From contig NZ_CP051293.1 of the NCBI RefSeq assembly GCF_013170805.1, positions 5,586,001-5,650,000 on the forward strand: a stretch of 64,000 nt of DNA, in the 5' to 3' direction. The position numbers and the translations under genes are program-made. Below the pieces are notes generated by a model. That model did no database searches. It saw only the letters and a program-made list of their open reading frames with translations, and was not told the origin of the DNA. Positions 44,380-52,798 of this stretch are shown one piece after another. Every line of letters starts with the position of its first letter. Position 1 is the stretch's first letter. Source of the DNA: Mesorhizobium sp. NZP2077 (GTDB taxonomy: Bacteria > Pseudomonadota > Alphaproteobacteria > Rhizobiales > Rhizobiaceae).

Positions 44380-44394
44380 TTCACCGTGAGTGAA
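44380..44394. promoter_or_regulatory. Candidate operator of the XRE-cupin gene
   Basis: TTCACCGTGAGTGAA is a perfect TTCAC-N5-GTGAA dyad 26 bp before the regulator start, downstream of a possible promoter. Read on the minus strand (ATTTCACTCACGGTGAA) it aligns with the tmm site ATTTCACTGACAGTGAC. This suggests autoregulation and control of tmm by one protein. Confidence 0.5.
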
Positions 44395-44420
44395 ATAAAT
44401 CCGCGACGTCCGGGGGGCGA

Positions 44421-45135
44421 CATGGCGAAAGACAGTTCCAAGGCCGGGCTTGCAGGCGCCAAGCCAAAGCCGTTGCCAAAGGTCTCGGCGGACGGCAAGA
44501 CCATCCGAGCACCGCTGACGCAGAACCCGCACGCCATCCGCGACACGCGCGAGAAAGTGCTGGAGGTGGCGATCGGCCGCGAGGTGCGGGCGTTCCGCAA
44601 GAAGCTCGGCATCACCGTGGCCGATCTGGCGGTCGCCACCGACATTTCGCTGGGCATGCTGTCGAAGATCGAGAACGGCATCACCTCGCCGTCGCTGACC
44701 ACGCTGCAGGCACTGTCGCGGGCGCTTGGCGTTCCCGTCACCGCCTTCTTCCGCCGTTTCGAGGAGGAGCGAAGTGCCGTCTTCGTCAAGGCCGGCGAAG
44801 GGCTGGATGTCGAGCGCCGCGGCACGCGCGCCGGCCACCAGTACAATCTGCTCGGCCATATCGGCTCCAACACCAGCGGTGTGGTCGTCGAACCCTATCT
44901 GATCACGCTGACCGAGGATTCTGACGTGTTCCCGACCTTCCAGCATGAGGGCATGGAGTTCCTCTACATGTTGGAAGGCGAAGTCGTTTACCGGCACGGC
45001 AGCAACCTCTATCCGATGAAGCCAGGCGACAGCCTGTTCTTCGACGCCGATGCACCGCACGGACCGGAGCAGCTGACGAAACTGCCGATGCGGTATTTGT
45101 CGATCATCTGCTATCCGCAGAACAGCGCGGGTTAG
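44421..45135 (+). CDS. XRE-family regulator with cupin domain, likely methylamine-island regulator
   Basis: A 237-residue protein: disordered N-terminal 40 residues, XRE helix-turn-helix (about 50-105, VADLAVATDISLGMLSKIENG) and a C-terminal cupin (about 165-230, FQHEGMEFLYMLEGEV, then PGDSLFFDADAPHG). The cupin could bind a small amine. It sits between tmm and dmmC, the only regulator gene in the island part of the window. ATG 44421 follows GGGGGG; a longer frame from 44377 would place the start upstream of the operator. The effector is unknown. Confidence 0.8.
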
Positions 45136-45150
45136 GCGGGCCGCCGCGGG

Positions 45151-45298
45151 CCCCTCACCCGGATTGCCGAGACCGAATTGCGAAAAGCAATTCGGTGCAA
45201 TCCGACCTCTCTCCGAGGGGAGAGGAGGCTAGCGCCGGCATTGACGATCCTCTTCTCCCCTCGGGGAGAAGGTGGCCCGAAGGGCCGGATGAGGGAGC
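45151..45298. repeat. Palindromic rhizobial intergenic element (RIME-like)
   Basis: Between the regulator stop and the dmmC stop. Outer ends CCCTCACCCGGATTG and GGCCGGATGAGGG are inverted; inside are CCGAATTGCGAAAAGCAATTCGG and CTTCTCCCCTCGGGGAGAAG hairpins. Between two convergent genes it could end transcription from both sides. Shares its CTTCTCCCC ends with the elements at 872 and 62295. Confidence 0.7.
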
Positions 45299-45301
45299 CT
45301 T

Positions 45302-46342
45302 TCAATCCGGCCCAAACCCCGGCGATGTCGCACTCCCGTCATCCAGCTTCGACAGCCATTCGACCAGCGTCGGCCTATACCGGGTCAGGCCCTTGTAGTT
45401 GGCAAGCTCGTCGGGCAGGTCGCGGATCACTCGGTGCAGACGCCGCGCCCATTTCGGCTGCGTCACCAGTTCGTCCATCTTGATCAGGTAGCAGCGGATC
45501 GGAAAGACGATGCCGTTGGAGCGCGGCAGCCGCCAGAAACTTTGCAACTCGACGCGCAGATGTACCTTGTCGCCGACATTCTCCGGCGTCACCGTGGTGC
45601 GGTCCGGTCCCCATTTGTGGTAATTTTCCGGGCTGGTGTCGAGGCGTGGATTGATGGTCATCGTCCAGTTGAGGCGCCTTGCCGGCTTGCCTTGCTGGAT
45701 GTTGGTGAGGAACTTCAGCGCCCTGGTGAAAATGCCCTTCTCATGCGCCAGCGGCACCGGCGCGTGCCACTCGAAGAAGTTCATGCCGATGTCGAAATCG
45801 AGCGACCAGTCGGCCTGCGTGGTGACCATGCCGGCATCCATCCACAGATTGCCGTCGCGCTGGTCGAGGATGCAGAAATCGCCCTGGCTCTGGCGGGTGA
45901 TGTATTCCATCGGTCCGTAAGGCAGCGTCGAGGTGTCGCCGAAGGTGAAGGTGTCGTCGATGCCGAGCGGCCGGTTGATCCAGCGCCAGCGGTCGCCATC
46001 GCGGGTCAGCGTGAAATGTTCGGGATAGCCGAGCGCCTGCTGTTCCATCAAAAGCTCGAGCAAATCCCAGCCGGCCAGCGTCATATGCGGCAGCGACTGG
46101 CAGCGCAGCGGGTCCTCGGCCAGCACCAAAGCGCGATCCTGCATCTCGGCGACATAGTGTTCGTCGACGTCGATCAGGTTCTCCAGCACGCTGCCCTTGG
46201 GGCCAACGACATGCGGCTCGATGTTGACCGCATACATGTAGCTGTCTTCGTGGAACGGGAACGGGAACCGCCTGATATGCTCCGGGCTGTTCTTGAAGGT
46301 GAAATCGTCGCGGAACGTTTCCTTGCGAAAGGTGATGCCCAT
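45302..46342 (-). CDS. dmmC: Dimethylamine monooxygenase, heme (DUF3445) catalytic subunit
   Basis: A 346-residue protein of the DUF3445 family, the heme-binding PAS-fold subunit of heme-dependent oxidative N-demethylase. FHEDSYMYAVNIEPHVVGPKG is typical of the start and WRLPRSNGIVFPIRCYL of the core. It demethylates dimethylamine to methylamine plus formaldehyde using electrons from the reductase encoded 9 bp upstream. It is last in the operon D-A-B-C, the order I recall for dmmDABC of marine bacteria. Confidence 0.85.
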   Translation of the reverse strand: MGITFRKETFRDDFTFKNSPEHIRRFPFPFHEDSYMYAVNIEPHVVGPKGSVLENLIDVDEHYVAEMQDRALVLAEDPLRCQSLPHMTLAGWDLLELLMEQQALGYPEHFTLTRDGDRWRWINRPLGIDDTFTFGDTSTLPYGPMEYITRQSQGDFCILDQRDGNLWMDAGMVTTQADWSLDFDIGMNFFEWHAPVPLAHEKGIFTRALKFLTNIQQGKPARRLNWTMTINPRLDTSPENYHKWGPDRTTVTPENVGDKVHLRVELQSFWRLPRSNGIVFPIRCYLIKMDELVTQPKWARRLHRVIRDLPDELANYKGLTRYRPTLVEWLSKLDDGSATSPGFGPD

Positions 46343-46351
46343 GATTTCCTC

Positions 46352-47317
46352 CTACCGCTCCAGCACCAGCGACCGGCCCTCGAAGCGCGAGACGCACGGC
46401 ATGATCTTGCAGCCGGAGCGATGGTCTTCCTCGCTCAGCCAGTGGTCGTTGTGGATGAATTTGCCATCGTAAGAGATGACGTTGGTCTCGCACTGACCGC
46501 AGACGCCGCCGCGGCAGAGATAGGGCGGATCGACGCCGGCCGCCTCGATCGCCTCGAGCAGGCTCTGCTGCTCGTCGACGCGGATCGTCTTGCCGGTGAC
46601 GGCCAGCGTCACGTCGAAAGGCAGGCCGGGCTGGGGTGCTGCGAAATGCTCGAAATGCACGGCTTCCGAAGGCCAACCCAAGCTTGCTGCGCGGTCGCGT
46701 ACCCAGTTGATCATGCCGGCCGGGCCGCAGACATAGAGATGCGTGCCGAGCGGCTGTGTCGACAGCAGACGGTCGAGATCGATGCGCTCCTCGCGGTCGT
46801 CATGGTAGAGCCTGATGCGGCGGTCATAACGCTCGCGCAGCACATCGGCATAGGTGCCGAGCGAAGCGGTGCGGCAGGTGTAGTGCAGTTCGAAATTTCC
46901 GCCCTCCCCCGCCAGTTGCGCGGTCTGCGCCATGAACGGCGTGATGCCGATGCCGCCGGCCAGCATCAGATGTTTTTTCGCCCTGAGGTCGAGCGAGAAC
47001 AGGTTGACGGGATAGCTGATCACCATCTCCAGGCCCGGCTTGACGGACCGATGCATGAACAGCGAGCCACCGCGGCCGACATCGTCGCGCCGCACCGAGA
47101 TCGTGTATTCGCGCGTGTCGAGCGGCGAGCCCATCAGCGAATAGGGATTGAGCCTTGTGCGGTCGCCATCGCGCATCTCGACCACGACATGGGCGCCGCC
47201 GGAAAAGGTCGGCAAGAGATCGCCATCGCGCCGGCGGAAATGGAAGCGGGTGACCAGCTCGTTGACCGGAACGACATCACTGACCACGACATCGAGCTTG
47301 GTGGTGCCGGTGCTCAT
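46352..47317 (-). CDS. dmmB: Dimethylamine monooxygenase reductase subunit (flavin and 2Fe-2S)
   Basis: A 321-residue reductase of the PDR/VanB type. Flavin-site RLNPYSLMGS (near 52-61), NAD-binding GGIGITPF, and a C-terminal plant-type ferredoxin with C-x4-C-x2-C (CRGGVCGQC) plus a fourth Cys (IMPCVS). It passes electrons from NAD(P)H to the heme subunit. ATG 47317 overlaps the dmmA stop (ATGA); the longer frame upstream is antisense-like and rejected. Confidence 0.87.
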   Translation of the reverse strand: MSTGTTKLDVVVSDVVPVNELVTRFHFRRRDGDLLPTFSGGAHVVVEMRDGDRTRLNPYSLMGSPLDTREYTISVRRDDVGRGGSLFMHRSVKPGLEMVISYPVNLFSLDLRAKKHLMLAGGIGITPFMAQTAQLAGEGGNFELHYTCRTASLGTYADVLRERYDRRIRLYHDDREERIDLDRLLSTQPLGTHLYVCGPAGMINWVRDRAASLGWPSEAVHFEHFAAPQPGLPFDVTLAVTGKTIRVDEQQSLLEAIEAAGVDPPYLCRGGVCGQCETNVISYDGKFIHNDHWLSEEDHRSGCKIMPCVSRFEGRSLVLER

Positions 47318-47910
47318 GGGAAGGCCTCCTCCATTGGAGGAATTTCCGAGCGATCCTCGGCATTGATGCACACTCCCTGGAAAGCGGCGAGGCGCCTGGA
47401 ATAATGATCGCGGACCAGAAGCAGCAGGCCGCAATGCGCGCAGGTGGCCGGTTGCGTCGTGACGTTTTCGGTGATGCCCTTGCAATGCACGCATTGCATG
47501 CGCCGCGCCAGCGAGCCGCGATGCTCTGTCTGCATCGAGGTGTGGTCGATGCCGGCCTCAAGCGCCACTTGCATGGCCTGGCCGATCAGCCCTTCGGTGC
47601 CGCCGAGGTAGAGGCGCAGGCCCATATGGGCGTTGGTCAGCGTCTGCTTCAGCCGCGGCAGCAGGCTGGCGAAGGACGGCGCCTGATGGAACTGCGCCGG
47701 CTTCAGCGCTTCGAGCTCAGCGACGTGCTTGCCGTCGGGACCTGCGATAAAGACGATTTCGGCGCCTTCGAAAAACCCGGCCGGCGCTCTTGCGGCCATG
47801 TCTGAAATAGCGAGCGCACCTTCGGCATCGGCGATGAAAAGATGGTGTTTGCCGGGCTGCGGAGAGAGCGTTCCGTAGACCGGCCGGCTGATGATGCTTT
47901 TTGCTGCCAT
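47314..47910 (-). CDS. dmmA: Dimethylamine monooxygenase subunit DmmA
   Basis: A 198-residue protein ending in a four-cysteine knuckle (CVHCKG ... CAHCG, about residues 140-160), rubredoxin- or zinc-ribbon-like. The first part is a flavodoxin-like alternation of strands and helices (FIADAEGALAISD, LRLYLGGTEGLIGQAM). It matches the DmmA family by context and Cys pattern and probably mediates electron transfer or assembly. It overlaps dmmB by 4 bp. Confidence 0.78.
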   Translation of the reverse strand: MAAKSIISRPVYGTLSPQPGKHHLFIADAEGALAISDMAARAPAGFFEGAEIVFIAGPDGKHVAELEALKPAQFHQAPSFASLLPRLKQTLTNAHMGLRLYLGGTEGLIGQAMQVALEAGIDHTSMQTEHRGSLARRMQCVHCKGITENVTTQPATCAHCGLLLLVRDHYSRRLAAFQGVCINAEDRSEIPPMEEAFP

Positions 47911-47951
47911 TTAAGTCTTCGTGCCTCGAACCCCTCGCTGTTGATGATGCC

Positions 47952-49085
47952 TCAACCCTTGGCAGTGCGCTTGGTCTTTTTGGGATCATCGAACGGCAAG
48001 GGCTGCGCCGTCGCCTTGATCGATCCGCTTTTGTTGTGGATTTCGAGCTTGGTGTCCTTGATCGCGCAGTCGACGTCCAAGCGGGCAATGCCCATCGATT
48101 TCTTGACCAGCGGCGAATACATGGCACAGGTCACCACGCCGACCTTTTTGCCATCGCGATAGATCGGCGCGCCTTCGTCAGCCGGCTCCTTGCCGTCCAG
48201 CAACACACCATAGATCTTGAAGCGCTCCTTGCCCTTCAGGCGATAGTGCTCCTCGGCGCCGCGGAAGCCGGTCTTGCCGGGGCTGACGGTGAAGTCGAGG
48301 CCGAGCTCCCACAGCGTGTCGCCGGGGCCTTCGTTCTCGAACGGATATTTTTGGGAATTGTCGTAGGGGTAGAACAGCAGATAGCTTTCGACGCGCAGCA
48401 TGTCGAGCGTGGTGAAGCGGCATGGGATGATGCCGGCGCTCTTGCCCTCGTCCAGAATCCTGTCCCAGACCATGCCGGCATCCTGGCCGCGGCAGAAAAT
48501 CTCATAGCCTCGCTCGCCGGTGTAGCCGGTGCGCGAGATCATCACCGGGAAACCGAACAGTTGCGTCTGCATGTGGTGGAAATAATTGAGGTCGCGGATG
48601 CCCGGCACGTGCTTGGCGAGATAGTCGACCGATGTCGGCCCCTGCAGCGACAGGTCGTGCAGATTGTCGTCGAAGCGCAGCGAGACATCGCGGCCCATCG
48701 CGGCGCGCTGCAATTCCTCATGGCCGGTGCCCGAACCGTGCACCACCATCCAGCTGTTCGGACCAGTGCGGTAGAGAATGCAGTCGTCGGTGAATTTTCC
48801 CGCTTCGTTCAGCATGCAGGCATAGGCCGACTTGCCGGGATAAATCTTTTCGACGTCGCGCGTGGTGGCGAGGTCGATGAGATGCGAGGCATGCGGGCCT
48901 GTGATGTGGACCTTCTTCAAGCCCGACACATCCATCAGCCCGGCCTTGGTGCGGATGGCGATGTACTCTTCGTCGGCGTCCTTGTCGTAGGTCCAGGCGG
49001 TTCCCATACCGCTCCAGTCTTCGAGCTTCGAACCCAGCGCGCGATGGCGATCCGCCAGGGTCGAAAATCTCCAGGATGCCGTCAT
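47952..49085 (-). CDS. dmmD: Dimethylamine monooxygenase folate-binding subunit (GcvT-like)
   Basis: A 377-residue aminomethyltransferase-fold protein (LMDVSGLKKVHITGPHAS, SRTGYTGERGYEIFC, DMLRVESY and a C-terminal barrel SPGKTGFRGAEE). It probably binds tetrahydrofolate and traps the formaldehyde made by the heme subunit as methylene-THF. First gene of the operon, read away from the permease operon; shared 286-bp promoter region upstream. Confidence 0.82.
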   Translation of the reverse strand: MTASWRFSTLADRHRALGSKLEDWSGMGTAWTYDKDADEEYIAIRTKAGLMDVSGLKKVHITGPHASHLIDLATTRDVEKIYPGKSAYACMLNEAGKFTDDCILYRTGPNSWMVVHGSGTGHEELQRAAMGRDVSLRFDDNLHDLSLQGPTSVDYLAKHVPGIRDLNYFHHMQTQLFGFPVMISRTGYTGERGYEIFCRGQDAGMVWDRILDEGKSAGIIPCRFTTLDMLRVESYLLFYPYDNSQKYPFENEGPGDTLWELGLDFTVSPGKTGFRGAEEHYRLKGKERFKIYGVLLDGKEPADEGAPIYRDGKKVGVVTCAMYSPLVKKSMGIARLDVDCAIKDTKLEIHNKSGSIKATAQPLPFDDPKKTKRTAKG

Positions 49086-49196
49086 CCGCTCGTCCTCCGT
49101 TCAAAAATCCATTGTTCCCTGCTCCTTGGCTCGAAGGCCGGAGCTTTGGCTTGAATATTGATCGCAAACGGAAGAGGGCCGCAATCCCCTGAAAGC

Positions 49197-49220
49197 AAAT
49201 AATTTCATTGTCAGGCAAAA
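49197..49220. promoter_or_regulatory. Conserved element shared with the tdm upstream region
   Basis: AAATAATTTCA-N4-CAGGCAAA occurs here, between dmmD and the permease operon, and again at 62501-62524 before tdm, with the same spacing. It is a strong candidate for a regulator site; the tmm upstream sequence (AAATTTCA-N4-CAG) matches its core. Confidence 0.55.
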
Positions 49221-49262
49221 TCGGCTGCCCCAAGCAAACGGTTAACTCAACGTAAATTCGCC

Positions 49263-49317
49263 TTGACAATTGCCGGAAACGGTCTGAATTTATGAAAAAA
49301 ATTTCACTCTCTTGAAA
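49263..49317 (+). promoter_or_regulatory. Promoter and palindrome before the small-membrane-protein/permease operon
   Basis: TTGACA at 49263-49268 with a TGAATTT -10-like stretch about 17 bases on, then the inverted repeat TTTCA-N6-TGAAA at 49302-49317 near the start of transcription. TGAATTTATGA (49285-49295) recurs exactly at 52741-52751 before mgsA, hinting at co-regulation. Confidence 0.45.
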
Positions 49318-49371
49318 GAGAGCGGCGCGCGGCAGATTCGGAACCGGGTGTCGGAAAAAAGGGGAAAACCG

Positions 49372-49659
49372 ATGTCAGACCTGCAGCAGCGCATCGAAGC
49401 GCTGTACCGTTCCGATTTGCGCGGATCCGCGCTGTTGATCATCTGCCTGTGGGCGACGATCCTCTTCGTCCTCTTCATGACATGGCCGTACATTCCCGAC
49501 AGTGGCATCAAGGCCGTCGTCGCAATTGCCGCCGCCGCCGTGCTCATCTTCAACACGGCCGCCATCCTGGCGATGGTCAAGCACTACAAGGAAGACAAGG
49601 ACTTCATCTACGGCCTCGATATCAAGAACGCCGACGCATCCCGCAACCGCAAGTCCTGA
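49372..49659 (+). CDS. Small membrane protein 1 of the amine-permease operon
   Basis: A 95-residue protein with two predicted membrane segments (about 19-41 and 47-70), a short charged N-terminus and a polar C-terminal tail (KHYKEDKDFIYGLD...). No family recognised. It opens an operon with two further small membrane proteins and an APC permease, spaced 12-38 bp apart. Likely an accessory subunit of the transporter; this is inference from context. Confidence 0.75.
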   Translation: MSDLQQRIEALYRSDLRGSALLIICLWATILFVLFMTWPYIPDSGIKAVVAIAAAAVLIFNTAAILAMVKHYKEDKDFIYGLDIKNADASRNRKS

Positions 49660-49671
49660 AGGGTACAAGAG

Positions 49672-50049
49672 ATGTCGCGCTATACGCCGCCGGAGCAGAG
49701 CAAGGCCGGCCAGGTTTTCGATATCGTCGTCGTGGTGGTCGCCATTTTCGTGGCGCTGTGGCTGCCGCTGAAACTGGGTCTCGCCGGAGCCGCCAAATCC
49801 ATCGACGCGCTCGACGCCAAGACCTGGGAAGCACTTGGTCAGAACCCGACCATGGCCGCGATCTGGGAAAAGCTCGGCTATACGCCCGAGACCGCGCATG
49901 ACGTCATCCAGAACCGCTTCCACTATGTCATCGATTGGCCGACGCTGATCATCATGGCGGCGGTTCTGATCGGCTATTTCGTCTTCCTGTTCCGCGCTTC
50001 CGACCGCGAATATCGCGACGTCATCAACGAAAAATTCGACGACAAGTAA
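49672..50049 (+). CDS. Small membrane protein 2 of the amine-permease operon
   Basis: A 125-residue protein with membrane segments at about 14-36 and 90-110 and a soluble helical loop of some 50 residues between them (DAKTWEALGQNPTMAAIWEKLGY). The C-terminus is charged. No family recognised. Starts 12 bp after the previous gene with GAG just upstream. Confidence 0.75.
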   Translation: MSRYTPPEQSKAGQVFDIVVVVVAIFVALWLPLKLGLAGAAKSIDALDAKTWEALGQNPTMAAIWEKLGYTPETAHDVIQNRFHYVIDWPTLIIMAAVLIGYFVFLFRASDREYRDVINEKFDDK

Positions 50050-50081
50050 AAGCTTCGAAGACAAGCAATCGGGGACGCACC

Positions 50082-50243
50082 ATGTGGATTTCACTCTCTT
50101 ACGCATGCTGGGGCATCTCGGTCGTGCTGGCTTTGTGGATGCTCTACGACTGGTTCAAGGTCGATACGACCTATTCCGAGGAGGTCCTGACCTCGTCGCG
50201 CGAAGGCGAGCTTGAAGCCGTTTCCGAAAAACACCGGATCTGA
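50082..50243 (+). CDS. Very small membrane protein 3 of the amine-permease operon
   Basis: A 53-residue protein with one N-terminal membrane segment (about 3-22, SLSYACWGISVVLALWMLY) and a charged C-terminal tail. GGGGACG precedes its ATG. Typical of single-span subunits that assist a larger transporter. It ends 14 bp before the permease gene. Confidence 0.7.
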   Translation: MWISLSYACWGISVVLALWMLYDWFKVDTTYSEEVLTSSREGELEAVSEKHRI

Positions 50244-50257
50244 GTGGGGACTGAACA

Positions 50258-51652
50258 ATGACGACCGCACTTGAACCGGCAATTCACGGCGACAGGGTTT
50301 CGCTTCTTCGGGTGCTCGGCCCGGCCCATGTCTGGGCGCTCGGCGTCGGCATCGTTCTGGTCGGGGAATTCACCGGCTGGAATTTTTCCGCCGACAAGGG
50401 CGGCGCTCTGGCAGCACTGATCGTCTGCTGGGTCGTCGGGTTGCTCTACACCTCGGTCGCCATGATCGATTCCGAGGTGACATCGACGGTCGCCGCCGCC
50501 GGCGGCCAGTACGCGCAGGCCAAGCACATTGTCGGGCCGCTGATGGCCTTCAACGTCGCGCTGTTCCTAGTGTTTGCCTATACGATGCTGGAAGTGTCGG
50601 ACGCGATCCTGCTCGGCGACACGATCGTCGCCAAGGCCGGCGTCGAAGGGCTCACCCACAATTCGTTCATCGCCGCCACCATCGTGGTGCTGGCCTGGCT
50701 CAACTATCGCGGCGTGCTGATGACGCTCAACGTCAACTTCGTCATCACGGCAATCGCCTATATCTCGATCGTCATCCTGTTCTTCTCGGTCAGCCCGTGG
50801 ACGCAAGGCGCGGTGCTGAAGCTCAACGAGTTGGTGACGCCGGGCAATGCGCTGCCCTATGGCTGGATCGGCGTCATTGCCGCCTTCCAGTTTGGCATTT
50901 GGTATTATCTCGGCATCGAAGGCACGACGCAGGCCGCCGAGGAAGTGCGCTCGCCGGCTCGTTCGCTGCCCTACGGCACGATGGCCGGCATGATCACGCT
51001 GCTGATCGCCGCCGCCATGACCTGGTATGTCTGCGCCTCGCTGATGCCCTGGGAATATCTCGGCATCACCTATTATCCGCTGTGGGACGCCGGCAAGCTT
51101 ACCGGCAGCCCGCTGCTGGAAAACCTGCTGTTCATCGCCACGCTGCTGGCGGCGCTGGCATCGGCCAATGGCTGCATCAACGATGCGGCCCGCGCCTGGT
51201 TCTCACTCGGCCGCGACCGTTATCTGCCGAGCTGGTTCTCGGCGGTCCATCCGAAATACCGCACGCCCTACCGCTCGATCCTGTTCCTGCTGCCCATTGC
51301 GCTCGCCTTCGCCTTCATCGCCGACCTCAACCAGGCGATCACCTTCTCGATCCTGTCGGGCGTGCTGCAATACACGTTCATGAGCATCAACATCATGATG
51401 TTCCGCAAGAAGTGGCCGCTGGGCACGATCCGCCGTGGCTACACGCACCCCTTCCATCCGCTGCCGGCGATCGTTTTGTTTTGCCTGTGCGTGGTGACCT
51501 TCTTTGCGATCTTCCTCGGCTACGGCTCGCAGCTGATCGCCATGGTCGCCTTCTACTTCCTGATCTCGCTGTGGTTCCATTTCTACCGCTACCGCTATGT
51601 GCGCCGCGGCGATCAGTTCACCATGCCGTGGCCGAAACCGCAGGGCTATTGA
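50258..51652 (+). CDS. APC-superfamily permease, probable methylamine/ethanolamine-type transporter
   Basis: A 464-residue permease with about 12 membrane segments and features of the ethanolamine permease branch of the amino acid-polyamine-organocation group (GEFTGWNFSADKGG in TM1, FGIWYYLGIEGTTQAAEEVRSP in TM6). It lies in the island next to dimethylamine and methylamine enzymes, so a methylated amine is its likely substrate. Three tiny membrane proteins precede it in the same operon. Confidence 0.8.
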   Translation: MTTALEPAIHGDRVSLLRVLGPAHVWALGVGIVLVGEFTGWNFSADKGGALAALIVCWVVGLLYTSVAMIDSEVTSTVAAAGGQYAQAKHIVGPLMAFNVALFLVFAYTMLEVSDAILLGDTIVAKAGVEGLTHNSFIAATIVVLAWLNYRGVLMTLNVNFVITAIAYISIVILFFSVSPWTQGAVLKLNELVTPGNALPYGWIGVIAAFQFGIWYYLGIEGTTQAAEEVRSPARSLPYGTMAGMITLLIAAAMTWYVCASLMPWEYLGITYYPLWDAGKLTGSPLLENLLFIATLLAALASANGCINDAARAWFSLGRDRYLPSWFSAVHPKYRTPYRSILFLLPIALAFAFIADLNQAITFSILSGVLQYTFMSINIMMFRKKWPLGTIRRGYTHPFHPLPAIVLFCLCVVTFFAIFLGYGSQLIAMVAFYFLISLWFHFYRYRYVRRGDQFTMPWPKPQGY

Positions 51653-51697
51653 TGGGAGACGGCCCGTCCGGATGCCGGATGGGCCAGGCATGATAAA

Positions 51698-52387
51698 ATG
51701 TCCGAGGTGACATCAGCACTGCTCGCCGGGGCCATTGTCCTGGCCCTCGCCCTTCACCTTGCGTGGCTGGCGCGGCGCAGCCGCAACAGAGCTTCAGAAG
51801 CGCTCGCCGCCGACGCGGCCGGCATCCGCACCCTCATTGCCGACGCCACTGATGTTTCGGACGGCACCGCCGGTGTCATCACCTGGGAAGGCTCGTGGAA
51901 CGGCCAACGCGTTCAACTGCGGACCATCGTCGATACGCTGGCGACGCGAAAACTGCCGGCATGCTGGCTCAGCGTTTCGATCACCGAAAAGGTCGCCGTT
52001 CCAGCCACCTTCGACATGATGATGCGGCCGGGCTCGCCGACGACGTTCTCCAATTTCGACCATCTCCAGCATACGCTGCCCAAGGCTCCGGGATTTCCCG
52101 CCGAGGCAGTGCTACGGACCGACCGCCGGGGCACGCGTTTCCCGCAAGGCCTCATCGCCGACCATCTGGAACTGTTTTCGGAAGGGCGCGCCAAGGAACT
52201 GCTGATCACGCCAAACGGCGTGCGCATCGTCTGGCTGTTGGCCGAAGCCGAGCGGGCGCGCTACGGCGTTTTCCGCCAGGCCGCGTTCGGAGACGCGCAG
52301 ATCGATCCGGCGCTGATTGAGCGGCTGCTCACCTCGCTCTCGGCGCTGGGCGAAGCCATCAACAAAAGCGAACGGCAAGCCGCATGA
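51698..52387 (+). CDS. Uncharacterised membrane-anchored protein
   Basis: A 229-residue protein with one N-terminal membrane segment (about 6-24) and a soluble remainder, probably cytosolic given the RRSRNR motif right after the span. No family recognised (WEGSWNGQRVQLRTIVDTLATRKLP is distinctive). It lies 45 bp after the permease and overlaps the next gene by 4 bp, so it belongs to the same operon. Confidence 0.65.
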   Translation: MSEVTSALLAGAIVLALALHLAWLARRSRNRASEALAADAAGIRTLIADATDVSDGTAGVITWEGSWNGQRVQLRTIVDTLATRKLPACWLSVSITEKVAVPATFDMMMRPGSPTTFSNFDHLQHTLPKAPGFPAEAVLRTDRRGTRFPQGLIADHLELFSEGRAKELLITPNGVRIVWLLAEAERARYGVFRQAAFGDAQIDPALIERLLTSLSALGEAINKSERQAA

Positions 52388-52713
52388 CAAGTTCAGACAC
52401 ATCGCCGGCGCCGACAAACCCCTATCTCGTTCTGGGCGCGGCAATCGTGTTGCCGGGCAGCGGCCATGTCATTCTGGGCGTGCCGGTGCGCGGGCTACAG
52501 TTCCTTTTCTTCATGGTGATCCTGGCCTGGGTCACCGCAAAGATCGCACCACCCGATGCCAGCTTCATCGGCCGTCATGCCGGGGGCTTCCTGATCTATG
52601 CACTGTCGGTTCTCGACGCCTACAAGCTCGCCCGCATCCGCCATACCCTGTGGGTTCACAATGCCGCGCAGGGCAGCGATAATTCGCATGGCGGCATTGC
52701 GCCGCATACGTAA
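52384..52713 (+). CDS. Small TM2-like membrane protein
   Basis: A 109-residue protein with three hydrophobic segments. The GSGHVILGVPVRGLQFLFF stretch resembles the Gly-His/Arg-Gly turn of TM2-type domains. Last gene of the permease operon; ATGA overlap with the preceding gene. Function unknown. Confidence 0.65.
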   Translation: MTSSDTSPAPTNPYLVLGAAIVLPGSGHVILGVPVRGLQFLFFMVILAWVTAKIAPPDASFIGRHAGGFLIYALSVLDAYKLARIRHTLWVHNAAQGSDNSHGGIAPHT

Positions 52714-52798
52714 CTACAGGAATATTTTTTTCATATGATTGAATTTATGAGACTCATTCGATACATCATCTCTTAGCTACAAACGCCGGGAGGCTGAC

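Noticed and set aside
45434..47404. A 656-codon open frame on the plus strand opposite dmmC and dmmB
   Set aside because: It is an antisense shadow in GC-rich DNA. The minus-strand frames carry recognisable DUF3445 and reductase motifs; the plus-strand product has none.
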